This document shows positions 11,575 to 21,698 of a stretch of 64,000 bases of DNA, piece after piece (positions within the stretch are counted from its first letter, which is position 1; each line of letters starts with the position of its first letter). The stretch is from the NCBI RefSeq assembly GCF_029784155.1, contig NC_073692.1, positions 327,131,920-327,195,919 on the forward strand, in the 5' to 3' direction. The notes beneath the pieces were generated by a model, which was not told where the DNA came from, searched no databases, and worked only from the letters and a program-made list of their open reading frames with translations. The stretch is from Uranotaenia lowii (lineage: Eukaryota > Arthropoda > Insecta > Diptera > Culicidae). The position numbers and the translations under genes are program-made.

Positions 11575-12776
11575 GTTTTCATCGCAGCTGAACTCATCAA
11601 AATGGGCCCGGACAAGTTGGCCGATTGCCTACACCGGTTGATAGTCCGGATCTGGGACATAGAACAGCTACCGGAGGAGTGGAAGGAGGGGGTAATATGC
11701 CCCATCTACAAGAAGGGCGACAAATTGGACTGTGAGAACTACCGAGCGATCACTGTCCTCAATGCCGCCTACAAAGTGTTGTCCCGAATCCCACTCCGCC
11801 GCCTAACGCCACAAGCAAACAGTTTGTTTGGAAGTCATCAGACCAGTTTCATGGAGGGACGGTCTACGACGGACCAGATATTCACATTACGGCAAATCCT
11901 CCAAAAATGCCGTGAACACTAAGTCCCTACGCACCATCTATTCATCGACTTCAAAGCCGCATACGACACGATCGACCGTAACGAGCTATGGAAAATCATG
12001 GACGAGAACGGCTTTTCCGGGAAGCTGATCAGACTGATCAAGGCGACGATGGATGGAACGCAATGCTGTGTGCGGATTTCGGGTGAATTGCCGAGTTCAT
12101 TCGAATCGCGCAGGGGGCTTCGACAAGGTGATGGTCTATCCTGCATGATGTTCAACGTGGCGCTAGAAGGTGTTATTCGACGAGCGATGGGCGAAATGCG
12201 GGGCACGATTTTCAACAGATCCAGTCAACTTCTCTGCTTTGCCGATGACATTGATATAGTCGACAGATCATCTGCGGCGGTGGAGGAGATCTACCGCAAA
12301 CTGAAACGCGAAGCAGGAAGGATTGGGTTGATGATTCATATGTCCAAGAGGAAGTACATGCTGGCCTGCGGATCTGAGACCGAACGAACCCGCTTGTTCA
12401 GTAATAACAAGGTCACGATCGACGTCGACGAGCTGGAGTTAGTCGAAGACTTTGTCTATCTCGGCTCACTGGTGACCGCAGACAATGACACCAGCCATGA
12501 GATCCGGAGGCGAATTATCAGTGGAAGTCGTGCCTACTATGGACTCCACAAGCAACTGCGGTCGAGAAGACTTAGCCCTCGCACGAAGTGTAACCTGTAC
12601 ATGACGCTCATTAGACCGGTTGTTCTCTACGGGCACGAGACATGGATATTTTTTTAGGAGGACCTGCGTACACTCAGAGTATTCGAGCGACGAGTGTTAA
12701 GAACCATCTTTGGCGGCGTACAGGAGAACGGAGTGTGGAGGCGAAGGATGAACCACGAGCTCGCGCGACTCTTATT
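11575..12776 (+). pseudogene. Non-LTR retrotransposon reverse transcriptase, broken
   Basis: A reverse-transcriptase domain reads in one frame through two in-frame stops (TAA at 11920-11922, TAG at 12655-12657). Visible motifs in order: AELIKMGPD-like entry, PEEWKEGVICPIYKKGDK, ENYRAITVLNAAYKVLS, SFMEGRSTTDQ, then after the first stop HHLFIDFKAAYD, RQGDGLSC, the catalytic FADDIDIV (codons near 12238-12261) and DFVYLGSLVT. After the second stop VFERRVLRTIFGGVQENG continues to about 12774, where homology ends abruptly. The endonuclease is absent, so this is a truncated copy. The motif set is of the RTE/Jockey-like LINE group common in mosquitoes; the clade is not assigned. Confidence 0.9.
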
Positions 12777-13059
12777 ACAATGTCTAAATGTTTGTGAACA
12801 TCATTAAGTAAGATATATGTTTGCTGTGAAAATAATACAACAAAAATTACGGCATAACAGAGTTCCCACTGTACTTTTATTAATGATGACCCGGAACATA
12901 AACAACACTCTGTCATGTAATGACCCCAAACCTGCTAATGTCATGAAACGAGCCTAGTCCTAACTTCCGTTTACTAGAAGTCATCATTGTTAAATGAAAC
13001 CCCGAAATAGGAGAGGGATGAATGACCCCATAGATGTTAAAATCCCAATGATCAAATAA

Positions 13060-13121
<62 letters not shown>

Positions 13122-14702
13122 CCGAAAGTGCATGGACAAGTTACTGCTCTGATGAAACTTCGGAAGTGCAAGAGCAAATTACCGAGTGATAAGCCAATAG
13201 TTTAAACTGAGGCCAGGTAAAGAGAGTTTACCATGAAACAGGGCAGAACATTTTCAAGACCTATTATATTTCAGCTCTAAGCAAAAAGGAAAGGGAGGCG
13301 CACAAAGCCCAGGTCATTCAGGTGGTAATGGCCAATCGTCACTGTTCACACCCAATTATAATAATACATGATTATAGATAGCTGGAACAAACAACCCTGG
13401 AACACTGGAAGGCGACCGTGACACCATTCTGTCAGCCGTGTCACCAAAATTGCCGTATATGGTAAATTAAGTGGTGTTCAACCCATTTTCACACGTGCTC
13501 AAGTACTTCTCATTCCTTTACCGACAGCCAAGCCAAATCGGGACATTTCCTAGAACAAGGAACACATCACTATTGTCAACGGCTCAAATAGGTCTGAACA
13601 CAGGTAAAACCACATACAAAATAGCATTGGATTGATATTCAACTCGTTAACGTATCTCCAGAAACCGAAGACAGGCAAGCCTGAAGACTAGCCATCGTTG
13701 TGATCCAAGGGTGGATTAAGAGAAAGAAGGGCTCTCCTTGAGGTTAGTTATTCACCTCACAATTTTGATTGCACCCCAGTTACAGTCCTGACCAATCTTT
13801 CAGGGCCCTTTTATTTGATACACTCAAGTCTGATGGATCCAACGCAGTGCTGCATTAGTGACGTCATTCATGGTTCACCGATGCGTGAACACGGTCAAAA
13901 CAGCTGTGCTGAACTGAGTACCTCTCGAAGGCAACATAGTGTGTGTGATCTCTCCCGTCTGAGCAGTCCGTACAAATAGTTTCGCGGTGCCCGGTTGATC
14001 GCCTCAATATCGTCGTGACAAAGAAAGTTTCCCGGTCGTGAAAGTGCATGTAGAGCGACTCGGAATAATGCTCAAATCTGAAGTGGTGACCTGAATATGC
14101 AATTGCGCTTGGTCGTTTCGTGCAAAGCTTGTGTGGGATAAAGGTGCTACGGACCACAGCCATTATTAATTCAGAAAGAATCTGCATGACGAACGACATA
14201 GTGTGCGTTGGAAAAAGTCGGTCACGAGAAGATTGAGCTGATCGGGTGTGAGTGTGAATAATACCTCGGTGAGCTGGCATTGCACCACTACCACTGGGTA
14301 GTAAGCTGGATGCACCCGATTGCAGCGGGTTTGTTTACATTCGGATAGTGCGAAATACGGTGTTGAGAAATTAGGGTGGCTTAACAAATTAAATTTGTGA
14401 ATGGAGTATGTGTGGAAAACTCAAGGAAGGCGATGCATGGGAATGTTCCGTGAATGCGTGCAGTACTAAGAACAACCCGGGGCCCCGTGATCACGACGGA
14501 TGTACATGTTCCTGTTTCTTAGCAAGTAAGCAAAAAACTAATTGTAATAAGTAGAATATAGGCAAAATGGTATCTTTCGCAATGTATTTAATTATTTTCG
14601 TATGAAATTGAATGGTTTGAATTGGTTAGTCACGGGTGAAGCACGTCTCTTAGAAAGCGAAGAATCGCATAATTGTCACGCTCTCGCATATCAGCGTTAA
14701 AT
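12777..14702. other. Sequence between two LINE fragments, with a 58-nt polyA tract
   Basis: The LINE coding homology stops at about 12774 and resumes at about 14703. Between them lies a run of 58 A at 13062-13119, preceded by AATAAA-like sequence, which suggests the 3' end of a retroposed element at about 12777-13119. From 13120 to 14702 base composition is more balanced, with no recognised protein. ORFs of 73 and 138 codons on the minus strand have no family features. The whole block may be one or more inserted elements. Confidence 0.5.
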
Positions 14703-15026
14703 AAACAATTAATAACGGAGTTAGCAACACTCTACGGCGAACCCAGTATCCAGAAGGTGGTGAAAGGTGGCCGAATACGCTGGGCGGGACATGTTGCGAG
14801 AATGCCGGTTAACAGTCCTGCAAAACAGGTGTTCGCTACGAATCCGGTAGGAACAAGACGAGTGGGTGCAACGAGCGAGGTGGTTAGACCAAGTGGAGCG
14901 TGATCTGGCGAACGTGGGGTGCTCGAGAAATTGGAGAATGGTTGCCATGGACCGAGTGAATTTTAGGAATTATGTTCGTCAAGTTATGTCGTGAGACGGA
15001 ATACTATGTAAATAAATAAATAAATA
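14703..15026 (+). pseudogene. LINE 3' end: ORF2 C-terminus and TAAA-repeat tail
   Basis: The frame contains ELATLYGEPSIQ and GRIRWAGHVARMP, the post-RT region of the same LINE group as the fragment at 11.6-12.8 kb. It ends in a TAAATAAATAAATAAA tail at about 15008-15026. The coding part overlaps the end of the upstream fragment (ELA appears in both) and differs from it, so this may be a second copy and not the far side of one interrupted copy. Confidence 0.75.
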
Positions 15027-15132
15027 AAATAATCGGTCATCTTCTGATCGGGATCTTTCGAGGTTCTTGTCGCCAATTTGTCGTGTTCCCAGAAGAATGA
15101 AAAGACAAGAGAAAGACTTAACTAGACCAATG

Positions 15133-15138
15133 TTTATT
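15133..15138 (-). terminator. LTR polyadenylation signal (AATAAA)
   Basis: AATAAA on the minus strand, about 20 nt after the initiator, implying a very short R region. Confidence 0.6.
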
Positions 15139-15151
15139 CAAGCGAGTGCGA

Positions 15152-15160
15152 CAACTGAAT
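15152..15160 (-). promoter_or_regulatory. LTR initiator (ATTCAGTTG)
   Basis: Contains the arthropod TCAGT initiator core, correctly placed after the TATA box. Marks the likely U3/R border. Confidence 0.6.
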
Positions 15161-15185
15161 GAATGAGCTTCCACATAGGTGGTGG

Positions 15186-15193
15186 TATTTATA
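15186..15193 (-). promoter_or_regulatory. LTR TATA box (TATAAATA)
   Basis: It lies about 34 nt upstream of the initiator at 15152-15160 on the minus strand, the normal TATA-to-start distance. Confidence 0.65.
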
Positions 15194-15304
15194 CTAGCAG
15201 GTACCCCTAGCGTAATGATATTTTGCTGCGGCATTCTAGTTTCTGATTGGTCGGTCGGTCGTGTCCTAACACAGATATAAATTGGGCACACGCTGCGAAG
15301 AGAT

Positions 15305-15510
15305 GACAACGAGATTCGCAGAGGGGCCCTTGATTGGAATCCAGAGCGACGTCGAAGGACCTCTCCAGGCCCAGAAACTCGTGGCGGCGAAGCCTAGCCG
15401 CCGAAATCTGAACTGTCGACGAGAATCTTGACTGGGACCAAATAGAGACGCTGCCTCCGGATCGTCAAAAGTAGAGGTCTTTTACCACGGCCCTATGCGC
15501 CGGAGAATCG
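15305..15510 (+). pseudogene. LINE ORF2 C-terminus, second family
   Basis: The frame begins NEIRRGALDWNPERRRR and continues into a region matching the minus-strand fragment at 50.9-53.6 kb (same DNA around GTCGACGAGAATCTTGACTG and GTCTTTTACCACGGCCCTATG). Internal frameshifts and stops make it non-functional. It starts directly after the LTR-bearing segment, so the LTR element probably inserted next to or into it. Confidence 0.8.
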
Positions 15511-15810
15511 ACACACATTTTACACAATAGATTCCATAATTTGAAACGTAGGTTGAAGTAGAAGTGCCACCATAGAATATCAGATGAAAAATTATTGTTT
15601 TTCATCGATTAAATCCATAATAAATTTAGTGAAATAACAGTGAGAAGTTAATTAACGACAATATTCCCTCAGAAGAGCAGCGAACACTGGAACGTTGAAC
15701 AAAAAATAAATTGACAATAACAACGGACAGGTATGTAAGGGAGTCTACACACTACATATTATGTTAACAAAGCTCATTCTAATGTTTTAAAAAAAAATAA
15801 ACTTCCAGTT

Positions 15811-15852
15811 CCCTTGAGAAAGACCACCAAAAATGGTCGAAACGTCGGGCAT
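15811..15852 (+). other. Hairpin followed by GAAACGTCGGGC
   Basis: GACCA (15822-15826) and TGGTC (15834-15838) form a short stem, directly followed by GAAACGTCGGGC. Stem plus GAAACGTC is a recurrent 3'-region motif of Penelope-like elements, where it belongs to hammerhead-type ribozyme sequence. Here the upstream core is CTTGAGA, not CTGANGA, so a working ribozyme is unlikely. Confidence 0.35.
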
Positions 15853-15945
15853 TTCAAAAGCTTAGTTGTGACCGAAAAATAGCCAAAATTACTATAAAAA
15901 ATGACAATTTCCTTTAAAATATATTTAAAAGATGGTCATCTGTAT

Positions 15946-16065
15946 TGTTGCCTTTTCTTACTTTAACTGGAATTGTGTGGACCAGTCAACTGATTTTTTT
16001 TAACGTGGAATCAATATCTGTTTTGTTGTGTTCACACGATTCCAGTTATAGTTAGAAAAGGCAAC
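15946..16065. repeat. Imperfect inverted repeat with about 33-bp arms
   Basis: The left arm, GTTGCCTTTTCTTAC onward at 15946-15978, pairs with CAC...GTTAGAAAAGGCAAC at 16033-16065, with a few mismatches. Loop about 54 nt. Probably a small MITE; target duplication not resolved. Confidence 0.7.
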
Positions 16066-17310
16066 ACCATTTTGAGAAGAAAAAATAAACCGTAACATTT
16101 TTTCGAATTTTCTAGATCAATAGCTTACCAAAAAATATCCTCGTATCGTTAAATTTAACTTCAAATTATTCGAGGGAAAAATTACAACTGATTGCATAAA
16201 GTATTCGAAAAATTTTCTTGTTGGTCTGACGCGTTTATAATTGAAGAAAGTTGTTTTAATTTCAGAAAGTGCACAATAAAAATCCATACAGTAACCGCTC
16301 ATATTTTATCTCCCTAGGAAAAACGACGATTAAAGTGTGTTGATTAGTTTTAATTGAATTTAACAGCGAACACTTCATTTCTTTTCGCCCCGAAGAACAC
16401 TGAACCCAACAAGTTGATAGCAGAGGAGTCAATTGGAAAAAAGGGTCCAGATACGAATAAGCAACGGCGACGACGAAGGCGCTGTTATTTCTCTGACGAT
16501 GACGAGACGATGACGCCGATGATGATGGCGCGGCCAAGTTTCGGTTCCAAGCGTACGGAGATTTGATTTTATGAGGCAAATAACCGCACACAATTCGTTT
16601 CATAGAGATTCGGTTCCACATGATATATTTGAATTGTCTGTGGCGAGAAAGTAGAACGACCCGGACCAAGGCCTGGATCCAATCAATGCTGCAACGCTGC
16701 TCAGCTTCATTGGGCCGAAATGAAGAGTCTGTAGACTGCTCAACTCATAGATTGGGTTGATTAAATTCGCCGCGGAATGTTTATGACTGCATATACAACA
16801 ATGCCGGGGCCATGCGATTGATTCAATTTGGCAATCGGTTCTTTGTTCGTGGGAATCAGAACGGACGAGCCAATCAGAGCTGTGGAGATCATTTTGATGG
16901 AAAGTTTAAAGTCGTTTAGATAAATTTGAACTCGTTTCACGCTTTGTGAAGATCATATAAATTCTGCGTTTCTACGTGCTTTTACCTTTAAGTTCCATCT
17001 CCAAGCTGAAGTATAGTCTCTAAAACTTTGCTAATGTTCAAAAGTTAATGTTTTTTTGAAAGTTTGATGAACTGTTACTCAACAAAAAACTGGTCGAAGG
17101 CTAGTGAAAGAATGATGCATTGGGTTTAAATCCCAATATCGATAAGTAAGTTTTGGTTTCATATTCCATTAGGACGTAAAACCTTGAAAATTGTGTCCTG
17201 AGACAAAAAAAAAGGAGACCTGAGCATTGAGGCCTAAGACCTGGAACTTCAGACATGAAACTTGAGACTTAAGACTTGATACCTAATCATTTTGAAGTGT
17301 CGTGTTCTCA
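16066..17310. other. Unique-looking sequence, no gene recognised
   Basis: 16.4-16.6 kb has short CGACGA and GATGATG runs that give low-complexity ORFs on both strands. No conserved protein, splice pair or repeat boundary was found. Confidence 0.45.
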
Positions 17311-18017
17311 GTCTCTTGTCTCTGATCTCTGATCTCTTGTCTCTTGTCTCTCGTCTCTTGTCTCTTGTCTCTTGTATCTTGTATCTTGTCACTTGCCTCT
17401 TGTCTCTTGTCTCTTGTCTCTTGTCTCTTGTCTCTTGTCTCTTGTCTCTTGTCTCTTGTCTCTTGTCTCTTGTATCTTGTATCTTGTCACTTGCCTCTTG
17501 CCTCTTGTCTCTTGTCTCTTGTATCTTGTATCTTGTCACTTGCCTCTTGCCTTTTGCCTCTTGTCTCTTGTCTCTTGTCTCTTGTCTCTTGTCTCTTGTC
17601 TCTTGTCTCTTGTCTCTTGTCTCTTGTCTCTTGTCTCTTGTCTCTTGTCTCTTGTCTCTTGTCTCTTGTCTCTTGTCTCTTGTCTCTTGTCTCTTGTCTC
17701 TTGTCTCTTGTCTCTTGTCTCTTGTCTCTTGTCTCTTGTCTCTTGTCTCTTGTCTCTTGTCTCTTGTCTCTTGTCTCTTGTCTCTTGTCTCTTGTCTCTT
17801 GTCTCTTGTCTCTTGTCTCTTGTCTCTTGTCTCTTGTCTCTTGTCTCTTGTCTCTTGTCTCTTGTCTCTTGTCTCTTGTCTCTTGTCTCTTGTCTCTTGT
17901 CTCTTGTCTCTTGTTTTCTGTCTATTATCTATTTTCTTTTCCCTATTGTCTCTTGTCTCTTTTCTTTTGTCTATTGTCTCTTATCTCTTCTTTTGTCTAT
18001 TGTCTCTTGTCTCATGT
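17311..18017 (+). repeat. Heptamer satellite (TCTCTTG)n, about 100 copies
   Basis: A 7-bp unit runs for about 0.7 kb. The first part (17311-17560) mixes variants TATCTTG, TCACTTG and CCTCTTG; the middle (about 17560-17910) is nearly pure; the 3' end decays into TCTATTG and TTTCTTT forms. Because 7 is not a multiple of 3, each strand frame repeats with a 7-residue peptide period (CLLSLVS on the plus strand). That explains the long ORFs, which are not genes. Confidence 0.97.
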
Positions 18018-19765
18018 CATGTCTAGGCTAGCCTAAGATTTTCAAATTTCTTGGAACACGGTTTTCATTTATTTTCAGTGCAAAAAACTTTAAGACAGAA
18101 GCAAACCTATAAAAAACTAGCTTCTTAAGAGCTTAAAAAGTGACTGACTTTTGCAAAGTCAGCACGTGGTAATGCGTTCAACATTGATTGTTTTTCTGTT
18201 CCATCGCAGCCTCTCTGGAGCTGGATAGAAAAAGGTGTGCAATTCCAGGTAAAAGAAATTCGACGACACGCTGTTTTTTCCTCATTCATTCCGCTGGGTG
18301 AAGAACGGGAGAAAAAAAAAACTTCAGCCCCGAATTTTGGTGATGAAGCAGAAGAAAACAAGCTGCAAGAACTTCCTGCTCACGTAACAAACAGGGCTCG
18401 CGTTTGAGTCTCAAACCTCTAGTACCTCAACCGAGCCCATCCGAAAAAAAAGTTAAGGTGTTGTGTGTCTCAATCGAAAGAGAAAGGAAAAAGTTTCATA
18501 TTACATTATGATTAGCTGATGATGCTGGAGTTATGCCGACTACAGGGAAGAAAAAACCTAACCGATGAAGATGTGGAGGCGTCTGGCAGTCGACACGAGT
18601 TGATGATGGTGGCGAAATATAGTTTACGGGGCAATAGCTGTTGATTAGGAGCTGCGCCCCGGGTAGAGGAAGGTTTTGGCAAGATCGGAACCTTTCGGGG
18701 AATGTGCCCATAACTAAGCCGGAGTCATTCTCTTTGAAGATAAAATTGATTGGATCCAGTTGAAGTTAGCGCAGGAGAATTCTGAGCATTTCATCTATCT
18801 TATCCACTTTTACTTTCACTCCAGCCAGAGTGGTGAGTGCTTTGTTTATTTGTTGATTTGACTAGAAGAATATACTTTTTTGTAAATTGATTAGCCGTTT
18901 GAAAAAGATACCGTAAAAAGGGGTGAATCGGGACTTTATTTAGATAATTTTTTTAACCTTAGGCCGTTCTAAGGAGTGTATTCAAAAAAATTGCAACACT
19001 TTGTTTTGTGAAGAACCTTTGAAGGCATGCATAGAAATTGATGAAACTTTAAGCTGCTTATCCAAGTAACACGGATTAAGCCAATTGGCTTTTTTGGGTT
19101 TTTATTATTGTTTTATGAAGACTTTTCCACAGCACCCAATTTATAAAACTGTTTGTAAAACAGGAAATGCTTCTTTTATCGTGTGTTTTACTGTTTGTTG
19201 AAAGTTTTATCAAAATTTGAATAAAACACTATCTTAAGAGTGCTGTAAAGAAGTTGAAAAAGTATTACAAATGCTTCAACAAAACACATACTATCCTGTT
19301 TTTATTAGGGCTTCTGTACCCGTTTTTATTAAGATTAAGTGCTCATCTAAAACTAAAGTTCAAGCCAAGTTTTATTGGAACAGTAAATGTAGGCATGATA
19401 AAACTAAGTGACAGACGATTCGATAATCGAGAAGAGCATATACACGCTGAAACTTTTTTACTCATTTTTGAGATAGCATAACCTGTTTAAAAAGAATTTT
19501 GAGTGATGGCTTTTAGAAAAATGAGCTCTAAAAATAATATTGATTAACACAGCTAAATCATTAATCCACATAATAAATTACTGAATTTTTGGGGTTCGAT
19601 TAAAAGTACTAACTGTGAATAAACGTTTTTTTATGATTCGATTAGAATAAATGTATTAGACAATAAATTTGTTCTTGTTTAATTTGTTTTATTTGAAATT
19701 CTTAGTAAGCACTATCAGTTAATTTTTTTTGTAGAATTTGTGGTTCACAAAACGACAGTAAAGGG
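18018..19765. other. Unique-looking sequence, no gene recognised
   Basis: 18.1-18.85 kb is somewhat richer in GC and includes a donor-like GTGAGT at about 18832, but no exon could be defined upstream. The remainder is AT-rich with short fold-back motifs around AGTGCTGT and AGCACCC. Confidence 0.4.
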
Positions 19766-20363
19766 TGTCCACGATGAAATTGTCGATTGCCATCAAATAT
19801 TCAGGAATTGAAAAATAACAATTAAACTTAATTTTACTATTTTACCCGGATTTTATTTACAGTCCAAACGCTAATGCTCGCACCTTGGCCTTAACCCCGG
19901 CCATAGGATTCTGCACAACCTGTGAAGGGTTCTGCAGGGGGTTAAGGTAGGCTTGCCAGATACTTTCGGAAAAAAGCGGGACATTTCACGACAAAAAAGC
20001 GGGACATAGCCGAAAAAAGCGGGACATTTTAGAAACTCTTAGAAAAGCTTGATTGTATAGCAAACTTATATTTACGTATGTATACAAAGTTGTTCATAGA
20101 AAGTACACTAAATTCAAATTTTCTTACATGACTTCTATTTACATAATTTTTTGCCATATTCACCGTTATTTTCTATGGTTCTCACGGATTAACACGTTAT
20201 TTGAGATAAAATATTTCGAGTCGCACGTGTCAACGGCAGATTTGATACCGCGTAAAAAACCTTTGTGTAATTTGTATAAAAATTTGTATGTTTGGTAATT
20301 TGTTCAAAAATTTGAAAAAAAAAGAAAAGAAAACATTTGATTTGTTAAAAAAAAATCTTACTC

Positions 20364-21698
20364 TAAAGCTTAGTTCTTTTAGAAATGGGACAGTTACGAA
20401 TGCGTGTATCTCAAAAACCTTTCGTTTGATCGAAATACTTTCTATGGAAGAAATGAAGGTAATCTTATGATAATTCATGAAAAAAATTGAAAAAAAAATA
20501 TTTATCGTATTTTTGTAAGAATAAATTCTACTTTATTCTTGGTACCTCTCTTCGGCCAGCGCACACTTTTTTCAGTCATGATAATGATCAGTTTTTCAAA
20601 CTAATACTTCGTCTAATCTGCATGTTAGGTTGCTACATTCCCCTCCTTCAATTTCTGATACTTTTCGGACCAATACTTCTCTTATAAAAGAAACTGAGGC
20701 CACTTTTGTGAAAACAGCTGTTTCGAAATTAACAAATTTGATTCTTTTTGAGCCACTCTTTGAGCATTTTTAATGGAATTTCTGCTTGCAAAATCTGGCG
20801 ATAACGATGTAAAACCATGAGGAGATTGAACTTAAAGTATAATCGGTTAGTATAGATCGTAGGTTGCGAAAGGTACATAAAATATTACTCTTTTTAGGCT
20901 TTTGAAAAGAGTGAAAACCATAGTTTTCGCTTTGAAAATTGTTGTTTTTTTCACAGGAGCAGAATTTTGGCAAATCATTATATTTTTTACATAATAACCA
21001 GCAAATACATACTTTAATATACTCGGGACCTTGCCACGAGCAGACGTGGTGTAGGATTCGAACGCTGGAATTTGTTTAAAATAGGGTTTTTCATAAGTTT
21101 TGTCGTTCATCAGAAATCATCTGTCTCATAGCCTCGGAACCAGATATACAGCTTACGAGATGTGGATCTAGCAAAAATTTGTTGTTTGAGGTTAGGTTTG
21201 AATGACTCATTAAGAGGCAACACTTTCAACTAATCGAAGAAAATTTTTTTTTGGAAATTTCAGCGATCTACTCTAGTTTTTCGCTTATTGAAAATTTAAT
21301 ATGCTGGTATGAGACATGACTTCCCTGATGACCCTTAGCCGAAGTTGCCGTTCATATGCTTCACTTCAATGGTTGATTTGAACTTTGTGGACATTTTTGA
21401 CAGTATTTTCATACTTTTCCACCACTCACACACAGTAGTTCTTTGAATAAACAACGGTTTTGTCGGCTATCAATTTGATAATGATGGATTTGGAATGAAA
21501 CTGTGCAAAATTATTTTTTCCTTTTTCTCTTGCATCGTAAATATCTCAAGAACGCGTAAATTTTAAATTTTGAAAAAAATAGGTCGGATAGTAATTTTTA
21601 CAGGCAACAAAATGCTGTCAAAATTTTGAATGTCCGATCACTAGTAAACGAGCTATTAGCAAAAGAAAGTGTCCCATTTCTAAAAGAACTAAGCTTTA
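20364..21698 (-). mobile_element. Inner mariner relic nested in the hAT-like element
   Basis: Perfect 29-bp inverted repeats at 20364-20392 and 21670-21698 (starting TAAAGCTTAGTTC) bound a 1335-bp segment. The outermost TA at each side is compatible with a TA target duplication. The minus strand encodes a decayed mariner transposase. Intact TIRs with a wrecked ORF suggest the element spread non-autonomously. Confidence 0.85.
20590..21480 (-). pseudogene. Decayed mariner (ITmD37E-like) transposase
   Basis: Transposases of this family cut and rejoin DNA at TA sites using a DDE/D triad. Reading the minus strand across several stops and frameshifts, three family landmarks appear in order: MNDKTYEKPYFKQIP followed by SARGKVPS (the DDETYVKxDFKQLPG block with the first catalytic D), SPDFASRNS (the WPDLASCHY block with the second D), and EKYWSEKYQKLKEG (the RPIEKYWA block with the third, E). 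Stops interrupt the region between blocks, including one just before EKYW. Not functional. The longest surviving piece is 87 codons (20847-21110). Confidence 0.8.

Larger units (their letters stand above)
15079..15271 (-). mobile_element. Ty3/gypsy-like LTR, 193 bp, with adjacent primer-binding site
   Basis: On the minus strand the segment starts TGTTAGGACACGACC and ends GGGAACACGACA, giving the TG...CA termini of an LTR. Two bases further on is TTGGCGACAAG, matching the usual position and TGGCG-type start of a tRNA primer-binding site. Inside, in correct order and spacing, are TATAAATA, an arthropod TCAGT initiator and AATAAA. Only about 50 bp of internal sequence remains before the LINE tail at 15026, so this is a 5' LTR plus leader fragment. 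The superfamily is inferred from LTR form and PBS. Confidence 0.7.

Noticed and set aside
13141..13200. CTGATGA near 13151 as a hammerhead ribozyme core
   Set aside because: No stem II or GAAA in the required position.
13864..14387. Minus-strand ORFs of 138 and 73 codons
   Set aside because: No recognisable domain; overlapping frames in a GC-balanced stretch, no splice or start support.
12777..14702. Single clean insertion splitting one LINE copy
   Set aside because: Coding at both edges overlaps (ELA repeated with different DNA) and no exact target duplication is visible; two separate copies are at least as likely.
17249..18036. ORFs of 219-244 codons (CLLSLVS repeats)
   Set aside because: Period-7 microsatellite read in three open frames; frame-independent openness is expected from the repeat.
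18820..18840. Host exon ending at a GTGAGT donor
   Set aside because: No open frame or acceptor could be tied to it; a lone hexamer is expected by chance.
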